Positions 7,430 to 14,500 of a DNA stretch of 22,668 nucleotides are shown here, in pieces. The translations under genes and the position numbers were made by a program. The stretch's first letter is position 1. The number at the start of each line of letters is the position of its first letter. Location of the stretch: NCBI GenBank assembly GCA_000433455.1, contig HF992479.1, positions 1-22,668 on the forward strand, read 5' to 3'. A model generated the notes under the pieces. The model was not told where the DNA came from. It did no database searches and saw only the letters and a list, made by a program, of their open reading frames with translations. The DNA is from Mycoplasma sp. CAG:877. Lineage in GTDB: Bacteria > Bacillota_I > Bacilli_A > RF39 > UBA660.

Positions 7430-7474
7430 CCCTCCAACTTCTAATATTATAACTTATAATTATTTTTTAGACAA
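7430..7474 (-). promoter_or_regulatory. Sigma-A promoter and ribosome site of tig
   Basis: On the minus strand TTGTCT (7474-7469) and TATAAT (7451-7446) are spaced by 17 bp. GGAGGG (7435-7430) follows just before the ATG, so the untranslated leader is short. Confidence 0.7.
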
Positions 7475-7522
7475 CTATTTTTTACTAGGAAAAGTGTTAT
7501 TAGAGGTGCAATTTGACTTTGA

Positions 7523-7528
7523 TATAAT
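7523..7528 (+). promoter_or_regulatory. -10 box of the T-box/trpS transcript
   Basis: A consensus TATAAT lies a few bases upstream of the T-box structure. The hexamer 17 bp before it (TTAGAG, 7500-7505) is a poor -35 match, so the -10 is the main evidence. It is divergent from the tig promoter. Confidence 0.5.
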
Positions 7529-7534
7529 TATGTG

Positions 7535-7783
7535 ATAGAATTATTTTAGTTATTAAAACTGTGAGTTAGATTAGTAAATATTTTAGATGTGTTTAGAGAG
7601 CAACTAGTTGGTGGAAAGTTGTCACTATAGAATATCGAATGGACTAACGAGTGTCTTTTGGAAATAATAGTATAAAAGACCGGGTATTCTTCCCGTTATA
7701 AGTAGAACGTATATGTTAGTATATGAACTATGTTAGGTGGCACAAGACTCTTGTCCTATATTAGGATCTAGAGTCTTTTTTTT
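7535..7783 (+). ncRNA. Trp-specific T-box riboswitch leader of trpS
   Basis: The leader has the parts of a T-box in order. The base of Stem I pairs GTTAG (7565-7569) with CTAAC (7644-7648). The 5' side of the specifier loop has the AGTA motif and the 3' side has GAATGGA, with UGG (7640-7642) as specifier codon followed by a purine. AGAGAG and GGTGG elements lie in the distal part of Stem I. A Stem III hairpin (CGGG/CCCG, 7681-7695) comes next, followed by the T-box element TTAGGTGGCAC (7733-7743) and a terminator. The UGGC bulge can pair with the tRNA end GCCA, and bacterial tRNA-Trp has G at the discriminator position. Uncharged tRNA-Trp would favour the antiterminator and allow trpS transcription. 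The remaining 7784-7879 to the gene holds nothing further that I can identify. Confidence 0.93.
7744..7783 (+). terminator. Regulated terminator of the T-box
   Basis: A stem AAGACTC (7744-7750) with GAGTCTT (7771-7777), continued by TCCTA/TAGGA around a TAT loop, is followed by a T-run to 7783. Its 5' arm starts right after the T-box sequence, so terminator and antiterminator compete. Confidence 0.92.
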
Positions 7784-7879
7784 AGGAGTTGATTAGATGT
7801 TTAAGTATGTAAAACGATGGTGCTTTAATAATTAATTAAGTATAAAATATTAAATATAAATAAGAAATGAGGTATATAT

Positions 7880-8881
7880 ATGAAAACTATTTTAACAGGT
7901 CTTAGACCTACTGGTAATTTACATTTAGGACATTATTTTGGGGCTGGACAAAATTATGTTAAATTACAAAATGATTATGACTTTTATTTAGAGATTGCTG
8001 ATGTACAAGCTTTAACTGATAACTTTAATAATCCAGAAAAAGTTAGAAAGAATGTTTATGAGATTACAAAAGATTTATTAGCAATTGGAATGGATCCTGA
8101 TAAAGCACATATTTTTATTCAATCTAAGATTCCAGAGATTGCTGAACTTACTGTTTACTACTCTAATTTAGTTACGGTTGCTAGACTTGAGAGAAATCCT
8201 ACAGTTAAGACAGAGATTGCTCAGAAAAAAGAATTGTTTGGTAATGATGGAGAGTCTATTACTTATGGGTTCTTAGGATATCCAGTTTCACAAGCAGCTG
8301 ATATTACGGCTTTTGATGGAGAAAAGATTCCTGTTGGAGATGATCAGTTACCATTAATTGAACAATGTCGTGAAATAGTACGTAAGTTTAATTCAATTTA
8401 TGGAGAAACTTTAAAAGAGCCTGAACAAGTATTAAGTAATGTAACAAGAGTTAAGGGACTTGATGGTAATGATAAGATGGGAAAAAGTTTAGGAAATGCC
8501 ATTTATTTAGTTGATGATGAAGAGACTATTTCTAAAAAAGTTATGGGTGCTGTTACTGATCCTAATAAGATAAAAAAAGATGATCCAGCAGACCCAGATG
8601 TATGTATGGTTTACTACTATCATAAATTAGTTAATAATGACGATAATGTTAAAAAGATATGTAGTGAATGTAAGAATGGTTCTAGAGGATGTGTTCAATG
8701 TAAAAGAGAACTTATAGCGGCCATGAATGAGTTTTTAACACCGATTAAAGAAAAGAGAAAATATTATGATGAACATCCAGAAGTAGTTGATAAAATACTT
8801 AAAGAAGGAACAGAAGCTGCTAAAGCTAAAGCTGAAGAACAAATGAAAAAAGTTAGAAAAGCCATGAAAATCGACTACTAA
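7880..8881 (+). CDS. trpS: Tryptophanyl-tRNA synthetase
   Basis: This 333-residue class I synthetase charges tRNA-Trp with tryptophan in the cytoplasm. The opening GLRPTGNLHLGHYFGA holds the HIGH-type motif HLGH (15-18). The second signature reads KMGKS (199-203) instead of the usual KMSKS; the two Lys are kept. Five cysteines (C242, C261, C264, C271, C274) lie in the C-terminal half. C264-x6-C271-x2-C274 together with C242 closely resembles the [4Fe-4S] motif described for Thermotoga maritima TrpRS. Length is normal for the family. GAGGT lies eight bases before the ATG. Control is through the Trp T-box leader directly upstream. Only the convergent yjbA-type gene follows, after a strong terminator. 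Confidence 0.97.
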   Translation: MKTILTGLRPTGNLHLGHYFGAGQNYVKLQNDYDFYLEIADVQALTDNFNNPEKVRKNVYEITKDLLAIGMDPDKAHIFIQSKIPEIAELTVYYSNLVTVARLERNPTVKTEIAQKKELFGNDGESITYGFLGYPVSQAADITAFDGEKIPVGDDQLPLIEQCREIVRKFNSIYGETLKEPEQVLSNVTRVKGLDGNDKMGKSLGNAIYLVDDEETISKKVMGAVTDPNKIKKDDPADPDVCMVYYYHKLVNNDDNVKKICSECKNGSRGCVQCKRELIAAMNEFLTPIKEKRKYYDEHPEVVDKILKEGTEAAKAKAEEQMKKVRKAMKIDY

Positions 8882-8882
8882 A

Positions 8883-8909
8883 AAAAGATCTCATATTTTG
8901 AGATCTTTT
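8883..8909. terminator. Bidirectional terminator between trpS and the yjbA-like gene
   Basis: Eleven-base arms AAAAGATCTCA and TGAGATCTTTT enclose a five-base loop. T-runs follow on both strands, so it can end both convergent transcripts. Confidence 0.88.
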
Positions 8910-8921
8910 AGTTTGAAATAA

Positions 8922-9566
8922 TTATTTTTTTATATATGTAAGTCTAATAATTTCAAATAAGTCATTGAATTTAGAACTATAATTATCTTTTATAGCAGTA
9001 GTTAGTTTATCTACCCTTTCCTCAAAAGATAATTTGTCACTTGAGTAGATTTCTTCATATAAATAATTAAATTTATCATAGTCTTTTTTACTCTTTATGA
9101 AGTCTAATTCATTTAATAAATAATTTCTTTTAAATAATTCATCTCTAGTTAAAAATAAATTATTAGGATACTTTTCTACTACTTCATACTCTACTTTTTC
9201 TTCATCTAAAAGAGTGGTCTCATCAATAACATCTTCCTCCTCATCTAATAGTAAAGTACTTTTACTTAGAGATAGACCTTTTCCATTAAATTCTATAGCT
9301 AGGACTTTATTTAAATCACAAAATAAGCAACCATACTTTATATCTTTTTTATTTTTATAAGAAATGGTATTTCCCTTTATAGAGTCTAGAAAGGTAGATG
9401 ATACTTTTATTTTACTAGTTAGAAAATCATACATTGTTTCTTTAGATATTCTTACTAAGGGTATTTTTTTTATATGTTCAAAAATATCGTCTTCTTTCCA
9501 TTCATAGAATTCAAAATAGTTTTCTGAGTCATTAAAATTTAATAATATGTCATAGATATAATTCAT
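8922..9566 (-). CDS. yjbA: YjbA-like DUF3603 (UPF0736) family protein
   Basis: The protein has 214 residues and begins MNYIYDILLNFNDSEN. It matches the layout of the DUF3603 family (B. subtilis YjbA): an opening IYDI segment, FEFYEWKEDD (19-28), a K(I)PLVRIS segment and an acidic C-terminal helical part. It is soluble, with no membrane segment. Function is unknown in the family. The frame is open further upstream, but the ATG at 9566 has AAAGGA before it and overlaps the stop of the preceding gene as ATGA, so coupling is likely. In B. subtilis yjbA is the neighbour of trpS, as here, which supports the assignment. Confidence 0.8.
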   Translation of the reverse strand: MNYIYDILLNFNDSENYFEFYEWKEDDIFEHIKKIPLVRISKETMYDFLTSKIKVSSTFLDSIKGNTISYKNKKDIKYGCLFCDLNKVLAIEFNGKGLSLSKSTLLLDEEEDVIDETTLLDEEKVEYEVVEKYPNNLFLTRDELFKRNYLLNELDFIKSKKDYDKFNYLYEEIYSSDKLSFEERVDKLTTAIKDNYSSKFNDLFEIIRLTYIKK

Positions 9567-9775
9567 TTTTTCTTTCCTTTCCAAGTATAAATAACTATTA
9601 TTTCTGTTAGTAGACCTATTATATAAAGTAGGCATTCTGGTTGAGTTAAAATATAATATAAATATTCTTTTATAGTATAACCAAATGTAAAAAGATTAAT
9701 GTATATAATTATATAAGTTAGACCAAATACCATAAAAATAGCGGCAATAAGCATTATAATTATTCTTGTTATCAT
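9563..9775 (-). CDS. Small two-helix membrane protein upstream of yjbA
   Basis: This 70-residue protein begins MITRIIIMLIAAIF. Two hydrophobic segments (about 4-28 and 48-64) flank a loop with the aromatic stretch TFGYTIKEYLYYI, and the tail is basic (WKGKKK). Its TGA stop overlaps the ATG of the yjbA-like gene (ATGA), the strongest sign that it is translated. No clear ribosome site precedes the first ATG. I do not recognise the family. It is likely co-transcribed with yjbA. Confidence 0.65.
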   Translation of the reverse strand: MITRIIIMLIAAIFMVFGLTYIIIYINLFTFGYTIKEYLYYILTQPECLLYIIGLLTEIIVIYTWKGKKK

Positions 9776-9812
9776 ATTAAAACTTATGATTAGTTAGTAA
9801 TTTTTAAGACAG

Positions 9813-9835
9813 AAAAAAAGCACTAATTGTGCTTT
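9813..9835 (-). terminator. Terminator of the rmuC operon
   Basis: On the minus strand AAAGCAC and GTGCTTT form a seven-base stem around a five-base loop, overlapping the stop codon of the DUF2628-like gene. A T-run continues after it. Confidence 0.78.
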
Positions 9836-10997
9836 AATTATAAAATATAGAATTAATAATACTTTCGTTATACTTTTCACAATATGTTGAGTCAGCATTC
9901 TTTTCTTCTCTAAATTCATACATATATACACGTTTATTTCTAGTTGTTAGATAAATATTAAATTTATCATTATCTTCATAAGAAATATAATACCAAGTTA
10001 TACTGTTTATTTGGAGTTCTTTTGGTTTTTTTGTTTTATAATATTTAGACATTTGATTAGCTAAGTCTTTAGCGTCTATGTAGTCTTTTAAGATATTAAA
10101 TTTATAATTACAACTACTTTTACTATCTAGAGGATTAGTTTTAATATTACCAGTAATATTAGTATTTGAATTAGAAGTTATTATTTCTTCTGGCATTACT
10201 ATTTGGTAATATTTATTAATATCAATATTTTCTTCGTACTTAATTTTGCCATCAAATTTTTGATTTTTACTAAGAATAGTAAATATATTAAAGTTTGCTA
10301 ATGGTCCTGTTGTTATATCTATAGCTCCTACTATTATTAGAGTTGATACTATAGCAACAAGATATAAGATAAAGGCAACTACAGCAGATGATTGTTTAGT
10401 ACCACCAGAGGCAATTACTTTTTCTCTTAAAGCAGTATATGGTAGAGAACTATTATGTTTTTCAATACTATTAATTTTCTTTTTAGCATGATATAGATAT
10501 ATTTTATTAAATAAAAGTGCTAATAATATGTTTATAGTAAATGAGACGTATGGATTTACATAGACAAATAATAATGTTCTACTTATTAACATGAATAGTC
10601 CAAGTAAGGTCATACGACGATAAAATAAGTAAAATTCGGCAAAGACTAAGGCTGCTATATTTAGAGTTTGAGTACAGAATTTTTCATATTTAAAGCCTAC
10701 GTAGGCCATCATAAGATCTTTTCTTTGGAAATCATTTAAGTACATATGCTGTTTAGGACTGGCAAAATTATTAGGTACTTGATTTTGATTTGAAATATTA
10801 TTGGCGTTTTGCCAATTATCTTGATCAATATTATCTTTGTTATTAGTAAGAGGAACAATATTTATACTATTACTAAAAGTGTCTTTTTCTGGTTCATCAT
10901 CCATTATAATGTCAAATGGGTTGTTTGTTGTTTGTTTAGGTGTGTTGTTAGTATTATTGTAAAGAGAATTAAATCCGTTATTTTGATCATTATTCAT
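9834..10997 (-). CDS. DUF2628-like membrane protein with Asn-rich N-terminus
   Basis: The protein has 387 residues. Residues 1-85 are a low-complexity Asn/Gln-rich cytoplasmic tail. A segment from about 89 (FQRKDLMMAYVGFKYEKF) to 145 resembles DUF2628 domains, whose members pair a short soluble motif with membrane helices. Hydrophobic segments lie near 110-125, 131-147, 149-167 and 204-225. The remaining 160 residues are a polar domain, probably outside the membrane, with two Cys (near 291 and 375) and a beta-rich character. AGGAGG precedes the ATG. It follows rmuC by 20 nt and is the last gene of that operon. Function is unknown. Confidence 0.72.
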   Translation of the reverse strand: MNNDQNNGFNSLYNNTNNTPKQTTNNPFDIIMDDEPEKDTFSNSINIVPLTNNKDNIDQDNWQNANNISNQNQVPNNFASPKQHMYLNDFQRKDLMMAYVGFKYEKFCTQTLNIAALVFAEFYLFYRRMTLLGLFMLISRTLLFVYVNPYVSFTINILLALLFNKIYLYHAKKKINSIEKHNSSLPYTALREKVIASGGTKQSSAVVAFILYLVAIVSTLIIVGAIDITTGPLANFNIFTILSKNQKFDGKIKYEENIDINKYYQIVMPEEIITSNSNTNITGNIKTNPLDSKSSCNYKFNILKDYIDAKDLANQMSKYYKTKKPKELQINSITWYYISYEDNDKFNIYLTTRNKRVYMYEFREEKNADSTYCEKYNESIINSIFYN

Positions 10998-11017
10998 ATT
11001 GTCCTCCTTCTAGAATA

Positions 11018-12097
11018 TTATTCTAATTTATTATTATTGTAGTCTAGGCTTGCTACTTCGACTTTATTTATTGTTTCAAATTTCTTAGTTATTTTATCTG
11101 TTGTGATAGAGACATTTTCAACATCTTTATTTACAGTTTGAATACTTCTTGCTAGTTTATCCCAACGTTCTTTGTATCTAGCAAATTCAAGTCCTAGTTT
11201 ATTTAATTCTTCATGAATTATAGATGTATATTTATCTCGTTCAATATTTTTAATTATCATTTCTACGACAGTTAATGTTGATATTAGAGTCGTTGGAGAT
11301 GTTATCCATACTTTCTTTTTATAGGCATAATCAATGATGTCTTGGTGATAAGCATTTATTTCAGCAAAGATAGCTTCAGCTGGTAAAAATAGAATGGCTT
11401 GATTTGCCGTTTCACCAGGAATTATGTATTTACTACTTATGGCATCAATATGTTTTTTCATATCTTGTTTAAAGAGTCTTTCATAGTTTTCTCTTAAATC
11501 TGGAGTTAGTTTTTTATCAACCATTAGTTGGTAATGTTCTAGTGGAAACTTTGAATCTATAGCGATTGTTCCTAGTGGTTCTGGAGCAAAGACTACAGAG
11601 TCAGCTATTACTCCAGTACTTAGAGTGTATTGAAGACGGAAAATATTGTCATTTCTTTCACCAAAGACACTTGTTAAAATGTGTTTTAAGTTTACTTCAC
11701 CAAAGATTCCCCTAGTCTTTTTATCAGTTAAAATACTTTGAAGACTAACTATATCAGTTGATAATGTTTCTATTTTCTTTTGAGCTTCATCTATTTTTGA
11801 TAGTCGTTCAATGACATTCATAAATGTTTTATTAGTCTTTTCAAAATTTTGATCTAGTCTTTCATTTACTCTTTCATTTATAGCGATTAGGCGCCTTTCT
11901 AGTTGTTCATTTAAAGCTGTAAAATCTTTGTTTAAGTTACGACTTATATCTGATTTAAAGTCACCAAGTTCCTTCATCATACTTACTTCTAGTTTACCTA
12001 GACGTTCAGTAATGTTGCTTTCATTAATATTTTTAAATAATGATATTACTCCTAAAATTAGATTTATAATTAATAAAATAATAATTATATATTCCAT
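11018..12097 (-). CDS. rmuC: RmuC family DNA recombination protein
   Basis: This 359-residue protein has an N-terminal membrane helix (3-20), a coiled coil (about 30-115), and the RmuC nuclease-like domain. The domain begins with TRGIFGEVNLKHIL (128-141) and holds IAIDSKFPLEHY (178-189), where D181 and K183 match the PD-(D/E)xK-type core of the family. By family knowledge RmuC limits inversions at short inverted repeats. The biochemical activity is not settled. It is preceded by the TVP38-type gene (23 nt) and followed by the DUF2628-like gene (20 nt), which suggests one transcript. Confidence 0.93.
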   Translation of the reverse strand: MEYIIIILLIINLILGVISLFKNINESNITERLGKLEVSMMKELGDFKSDISRNLNKDFTALNEQLERRLIAINERVNERLDQNFEKTNKTFMNVIERLSKIDEAQKKIETLSTDIVSLQSILTDKKTRGIFGEVNLKHILTSVFGERNDNIFRLQYTLSTGVIADSVVFAPEPLGTIAIDSKFPLEHYQLMVDKKLTPDLRENYERLFKQDMKKHIDAISSKYIIPGETANQAILFLPAEAIFAEINAYHQDIIDYAYKKKVWITSPTTLISTLTVVEMIIKNIERDKYTSIIHEELNKLGLEFARYKERWDKLARSIQTVNKDVENVSITTDKITKKFETINKVEVASLDYNNNKLE

Positions 12098-12120
12098 TTC
12101 TACTCTCCTACTTCTTTTTT

Positions 12121-12699
12121 TTAATCTATGTTAGCTTTTTTACCTACAGCTTTTGATAATACGTAAGCAATTATTATCATGATAGACATAATTATAATTG
12201 TTGTTATATCAGTCATACTCTCTACTAGACTCTTACCAATATAACCCCAGAAACTTATCATAAATACTTTACCTATTAGGAGTGCTACTAAAAACTTTTT
12301 ACGAGACATTCCTGATACTCCAGATAAAATATTTATTAGAAAAGCGGGAGTAAATGGTAATGTTATTATGACTGTTAAATTTGATAGAGATATATTTTTA
12401 AACTTATCTATGGCTTTATCTACTTTTTTCATAGTCTTTTTACTTAGATGTTTATATATTACGTTATTAGATACATAATAAAAGATAGAATATGAAATAA
12501 AGCATCCTATACAAGTTGATACCCAAGACATTAGTATTCCTGGTAAGAGACCAAAAGTATGAGTATTTAAAGCTACAAATACACTTAGTGGTAATACAGG
12601 AATAAATGACTCAATAATAATTAGAAACATTCCTAGGAGTACTCCACCATTTGATATAACATTGGTACTGTATTCAATAAATGTATTAATTATATCCAA
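12121..12699 (-). CDS. TVP38/TMEM64 (DedA-like) membrane protein
   Basis: This is a multi-pass membrane protein of about 192 residues. It has the VTT/DedA pattern: a re-entrant motif near the N-terminus (ESFIPVLPLSVFVALN), a YYVSNN segment, and a second motif LPFTPAFLINILSGVSGMS followed by C-terminal helices. Such proteins are linked to lipid handling or envelope integrity. I chose the TTG start at 12699 because AAGGTGAG (12711-12704) sits at proper distance before it. A GTG three codons earlier (12708) lies within that ribosome site and would have none of its own. A TATAAT occurs upstream, but I see no convincing -35. Confidence 0.82.
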   Translation of the reverse strand: MDIINTFIEYSTNVISNGGVLLGMFLIIIESFIPVLPLSVFVALNTHTFGLLPGILMSWVSTCIGCFISYSIFYYVSNNVIYKHLSKKTMKKVDKAIDKFKNISLSNLTVIITLPFTPAFLINILSGVSGMSRKKFLVALLIGKVFMISFWGYIGKSLVESMTDITTIIIMSIMIIIAYVLSKAVGKKANID

Positions 12700-12703
12700 T
12701 TTA

Positions 12704-12711
12704 CTCACCTT
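12704..12711 (-). promoter_or_regulatory. Ribosome site that favours a TTG start for the TVP38-type gene
   Basis: AAGGTGAG on the minus strand is followed by TAAA and then TTG (12699). The competing GTG at 12708 is part of this site. Confidence 0.65.
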
Positions 12712-12774
12712 CTTCTTTTATTATAATACAAAAAAAATAGCTGGTCTATACAATCAGTTTCTGCTTTACATATT

Positions 12775-12802
12775 AAAAGAGTACTATTGTCTAGTACTCT
12801 TT
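12775..12802 (-). terminator. Terminator after the rhodanese-like gene
   Basis: An 11-base stem AAAGAGTACTA/TAGTACTCTTT with a five-base loop lies just after the stop codon. On the minus strand only four T follow, so it may be leaky. Confidence 0.6.
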
Positions 12803-12810
12803 GCTGTATT

Positions 12811-13110
12811 TTAGATTTTTTTCATATTTAGTTTGTAACTGTTGTAGCCTCCATTTATACTGATTGTATTATAACCTTTGGCATTTAGTCTTTTAGAAAC
12901 TTCTTTACTAGTATATCCTGCTTGACAACATAAATAATATTTCTCATTAGGATTTAGATATTTTTCTGGGGTTAGAATTAAGTATTCATATGGGATGTTG
13001 ATACTTTTACTTATATGACTTAGTTCATATATATATTTACTACGTATGTCAATGATGTTTATATTTTGACTTTTATAGATATTTAGAAAGTCTTTCATAT
13101 CTATTGTCAT
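12811..13110 (-). CDS. Single-domain rhodanese-like sulfurtransferase
   Basis: This 99-residue protein is one rhodanese domain. IIDIRSKYIYELSHISKSINIP (19-40) is the start motif of the fold. The active-site loop is CCQAGYTS (61-68), with C62 as the likely persulfide-carrying Cys. The domain ends with INGGYNSYK. By family knowledge such proteins carry sulfane sulfur, with partners not evident here. AGAGGTG precedes the ATG. It lies between two terminators, so it may be a single-gene unit; no clear promoter is seen in the 60 bp upstream. Confidence 0.88.
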   Translation of the reverse strand: MTIDMKDFLNIYKSQNINIIDIRSKYIYELSHISKSINIPYEYLILTPEKYLNPNEKYYLCCQAGYTSKEVSKRLNAKGYNTISINGGYNSYKLNMKKI

Positions 13111-13135
13111 ATATTCACCTCTACAATATTAGATG

Positions 13136-13165
13136 AAAAAAAGAATCTATAGTAATTATAGATTC
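13136..13165 (-). terminator. Strong terminator at the end of the type IV secretion operon
   Basis: A nine-base perfect stem GAATCTATA/TATAGATTC with a five-base loop is followed on the minus strand by a seven-T run. It begins four bases after the last stop codon of the operon. Confidence 0.9.
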
Positions 13166-13168
13166 CTA

Positions 13169-14479
13169 TTATTTTATTATGTATGGATCTTTTTCTGTAC
13201 CAGTACCACCAGTTATCATTGTACGACTACTTAATTTAATTACTGGTCTTACATAGTTGTAGCTGCTACAAACAGATTTTTTAATTGTTCCATCACTTGT
13301 AATTGAATATGCTTGTGATGTTGTATTAGCAACTGGTGTTGATGTCCACCACTTATAACTTGTTACTAAGTAATTGTAGTTTTGACAAGAGATACTTGCT
13401 CCTGTTGTACAGTTTGGATCAACACTTGCATTGATAAAGTCTGATAATGTTAAGATTCCTAATATTTGGTTCTTTTCAGTAGTTTGACATTCTATACTGT
13501 TGTTGTTTACTTTACTATTAGCATCTTTTTTACCAGTACATACGTCAAATCTTGATAATTTTGCTTTATCAGATTCTGTAAAGATTCTTTCATCTTTCTT
13601 TGTTTCTTCATAAATCTTATCTAAGAAATCTTTAACTCTACTTGTTGAGTAGTTATTAATACCAGTTTTGTAACTAGCTTCAGCGTTATATCTATCATCC
13701 CAAGAACTACTATATCCAGCATATCCTTCAGTTACTAGATAAGCATTTCTATTTGTATCTAATTTAACTACTCTCCAGATTGTTTCTCCTAATTGAACAT
13801 AGTTATCAACGTTTTCACCACGGAATACATAGTAATCATCCATTTTATATAGACCATATCCTGATGTTGTTACTGGTGAGTCGTCCATGATTGCGTTTGC
13901 TAAAGTTTTACTTCTGTAACTTTCTCCACAGTTTAAATCTGGTGTATATGTATAATCATTACCAGTTTTAGCAACACTAACTTTTCCAGTACATACAACA
14001 CCTTTTTTGGTATATTCAGTTAAGTCTTTCATCTTACCTGCTTGAACTAGTGTTGGAGTTTCAACTTCAACAATTTGTGATTCAGTCTTTGGTAGACTTT
14101 CTGGATAATCAGCAAAATAAGATTTTGCTGCATTAGTCATGATTTGTTCTATTTTTTCATAACTATAACGTTTTCCACCTGATGCTATACTTAGTACTAC
14201 AAATAGTAGAACTATGATACCTACTATAATGAAAGCAAGTTTCATTAAGAATAGTTTAAAGTCACTACTACCAGATGCTTTCTTTGATGAAGACTTTTTA
14301 TCTTCTTCATCTTCATCGTCGTCGTTATCATTCTCTTCATCAACAATATTCTTTTTTGTTGCTACATAATCAGTAGATGAATCATCGTCATCGTCTAAAT
14401 CGTCGAATTCATCTAATTCATCTGCTTCAATATCATTTACTTTGCCATCCTTTTTACCTAAATCAAACTTAATACTCAT
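13169..14479 (-). CDS. Single-pass surface protein of the T4SS operon, acidic cytoplasmic tail
   Basis: The protein has 436 residues. Residues 1-72 are cytoplasmic and extremely acidic (Asp/Glu runs at 19-33 and 46-60), followed by a Ser/Lys patch. One membrane helix covers about 76-98. The outside part has a pilin-like opening (105-185; a helix with NAAKSYFADYP and two Cys, C163 and C184). A C-terminal domain contains ETIWRVVKLD, WWTSTP, NYVRPVIKLSS and a GGTGTEKDPYII tail. These motifs are typical of DUF6273-like, formylglycine-enzyme-related surface domains in Firmicutes. There are seven Cys outside the membrane. The start has AAGGAGC before it, 21 nt after virD4. The role is inferred to be a surface-exposed T4SS component or adhesin. 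Confidence 0.7.
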   Translation of the reverse strand: MSIKFDLGKKDGKVNDIEADELDEFDDLDDDDDSSTDYVATKKNIVDEENDNDDDEDEEDKKSSSKKASGSSDFKLFLMKLAFIIVGIIVLLFVVLSIASGGKRYSYEKIEQIMTNAAKSYFADYPESLPKTESQIVEVETPTLVQAGKMKDLTEYTKKGVVCTGKVSVAKTGNDYTYTPDLNCGESYRSKTLANAIMDDSPVTTSGYGLYKMDDYYVFRGENVDNYVQLGETIWRVVKLDTNRNAYLVTEGYAGYSSSWDDRYNAEASYKTGINNYSTSRVKDFLDKIYEETKKDERIFTESDKAKLSRFDVCTGKKDANSKVNNNSIECQTTEKNQILGILTLSDFINASVDPNCTTGASISCQNYNYLVTSYKWWTSTPVANTTSQAYSITSDGTIKKSVCSSYNYVRPVIKLSSRTMITGGTGTEKDPYIIK

Positions 14480-14500
14480 AATTTAAGCTCCTTCCTTATA

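Noticed and set aside
7784..7879. Further regulatory element between the T-box terminator and trpS
   Set aside because: Apart from the ribosome site the stretch shows no hairpin, promoter or frame that I can support.
12706..12708. GTG start for the TVP38-type protein
   Set aside because: The codon is part of the AAGGTGAG ribosome site that serves the TTG at 12699.
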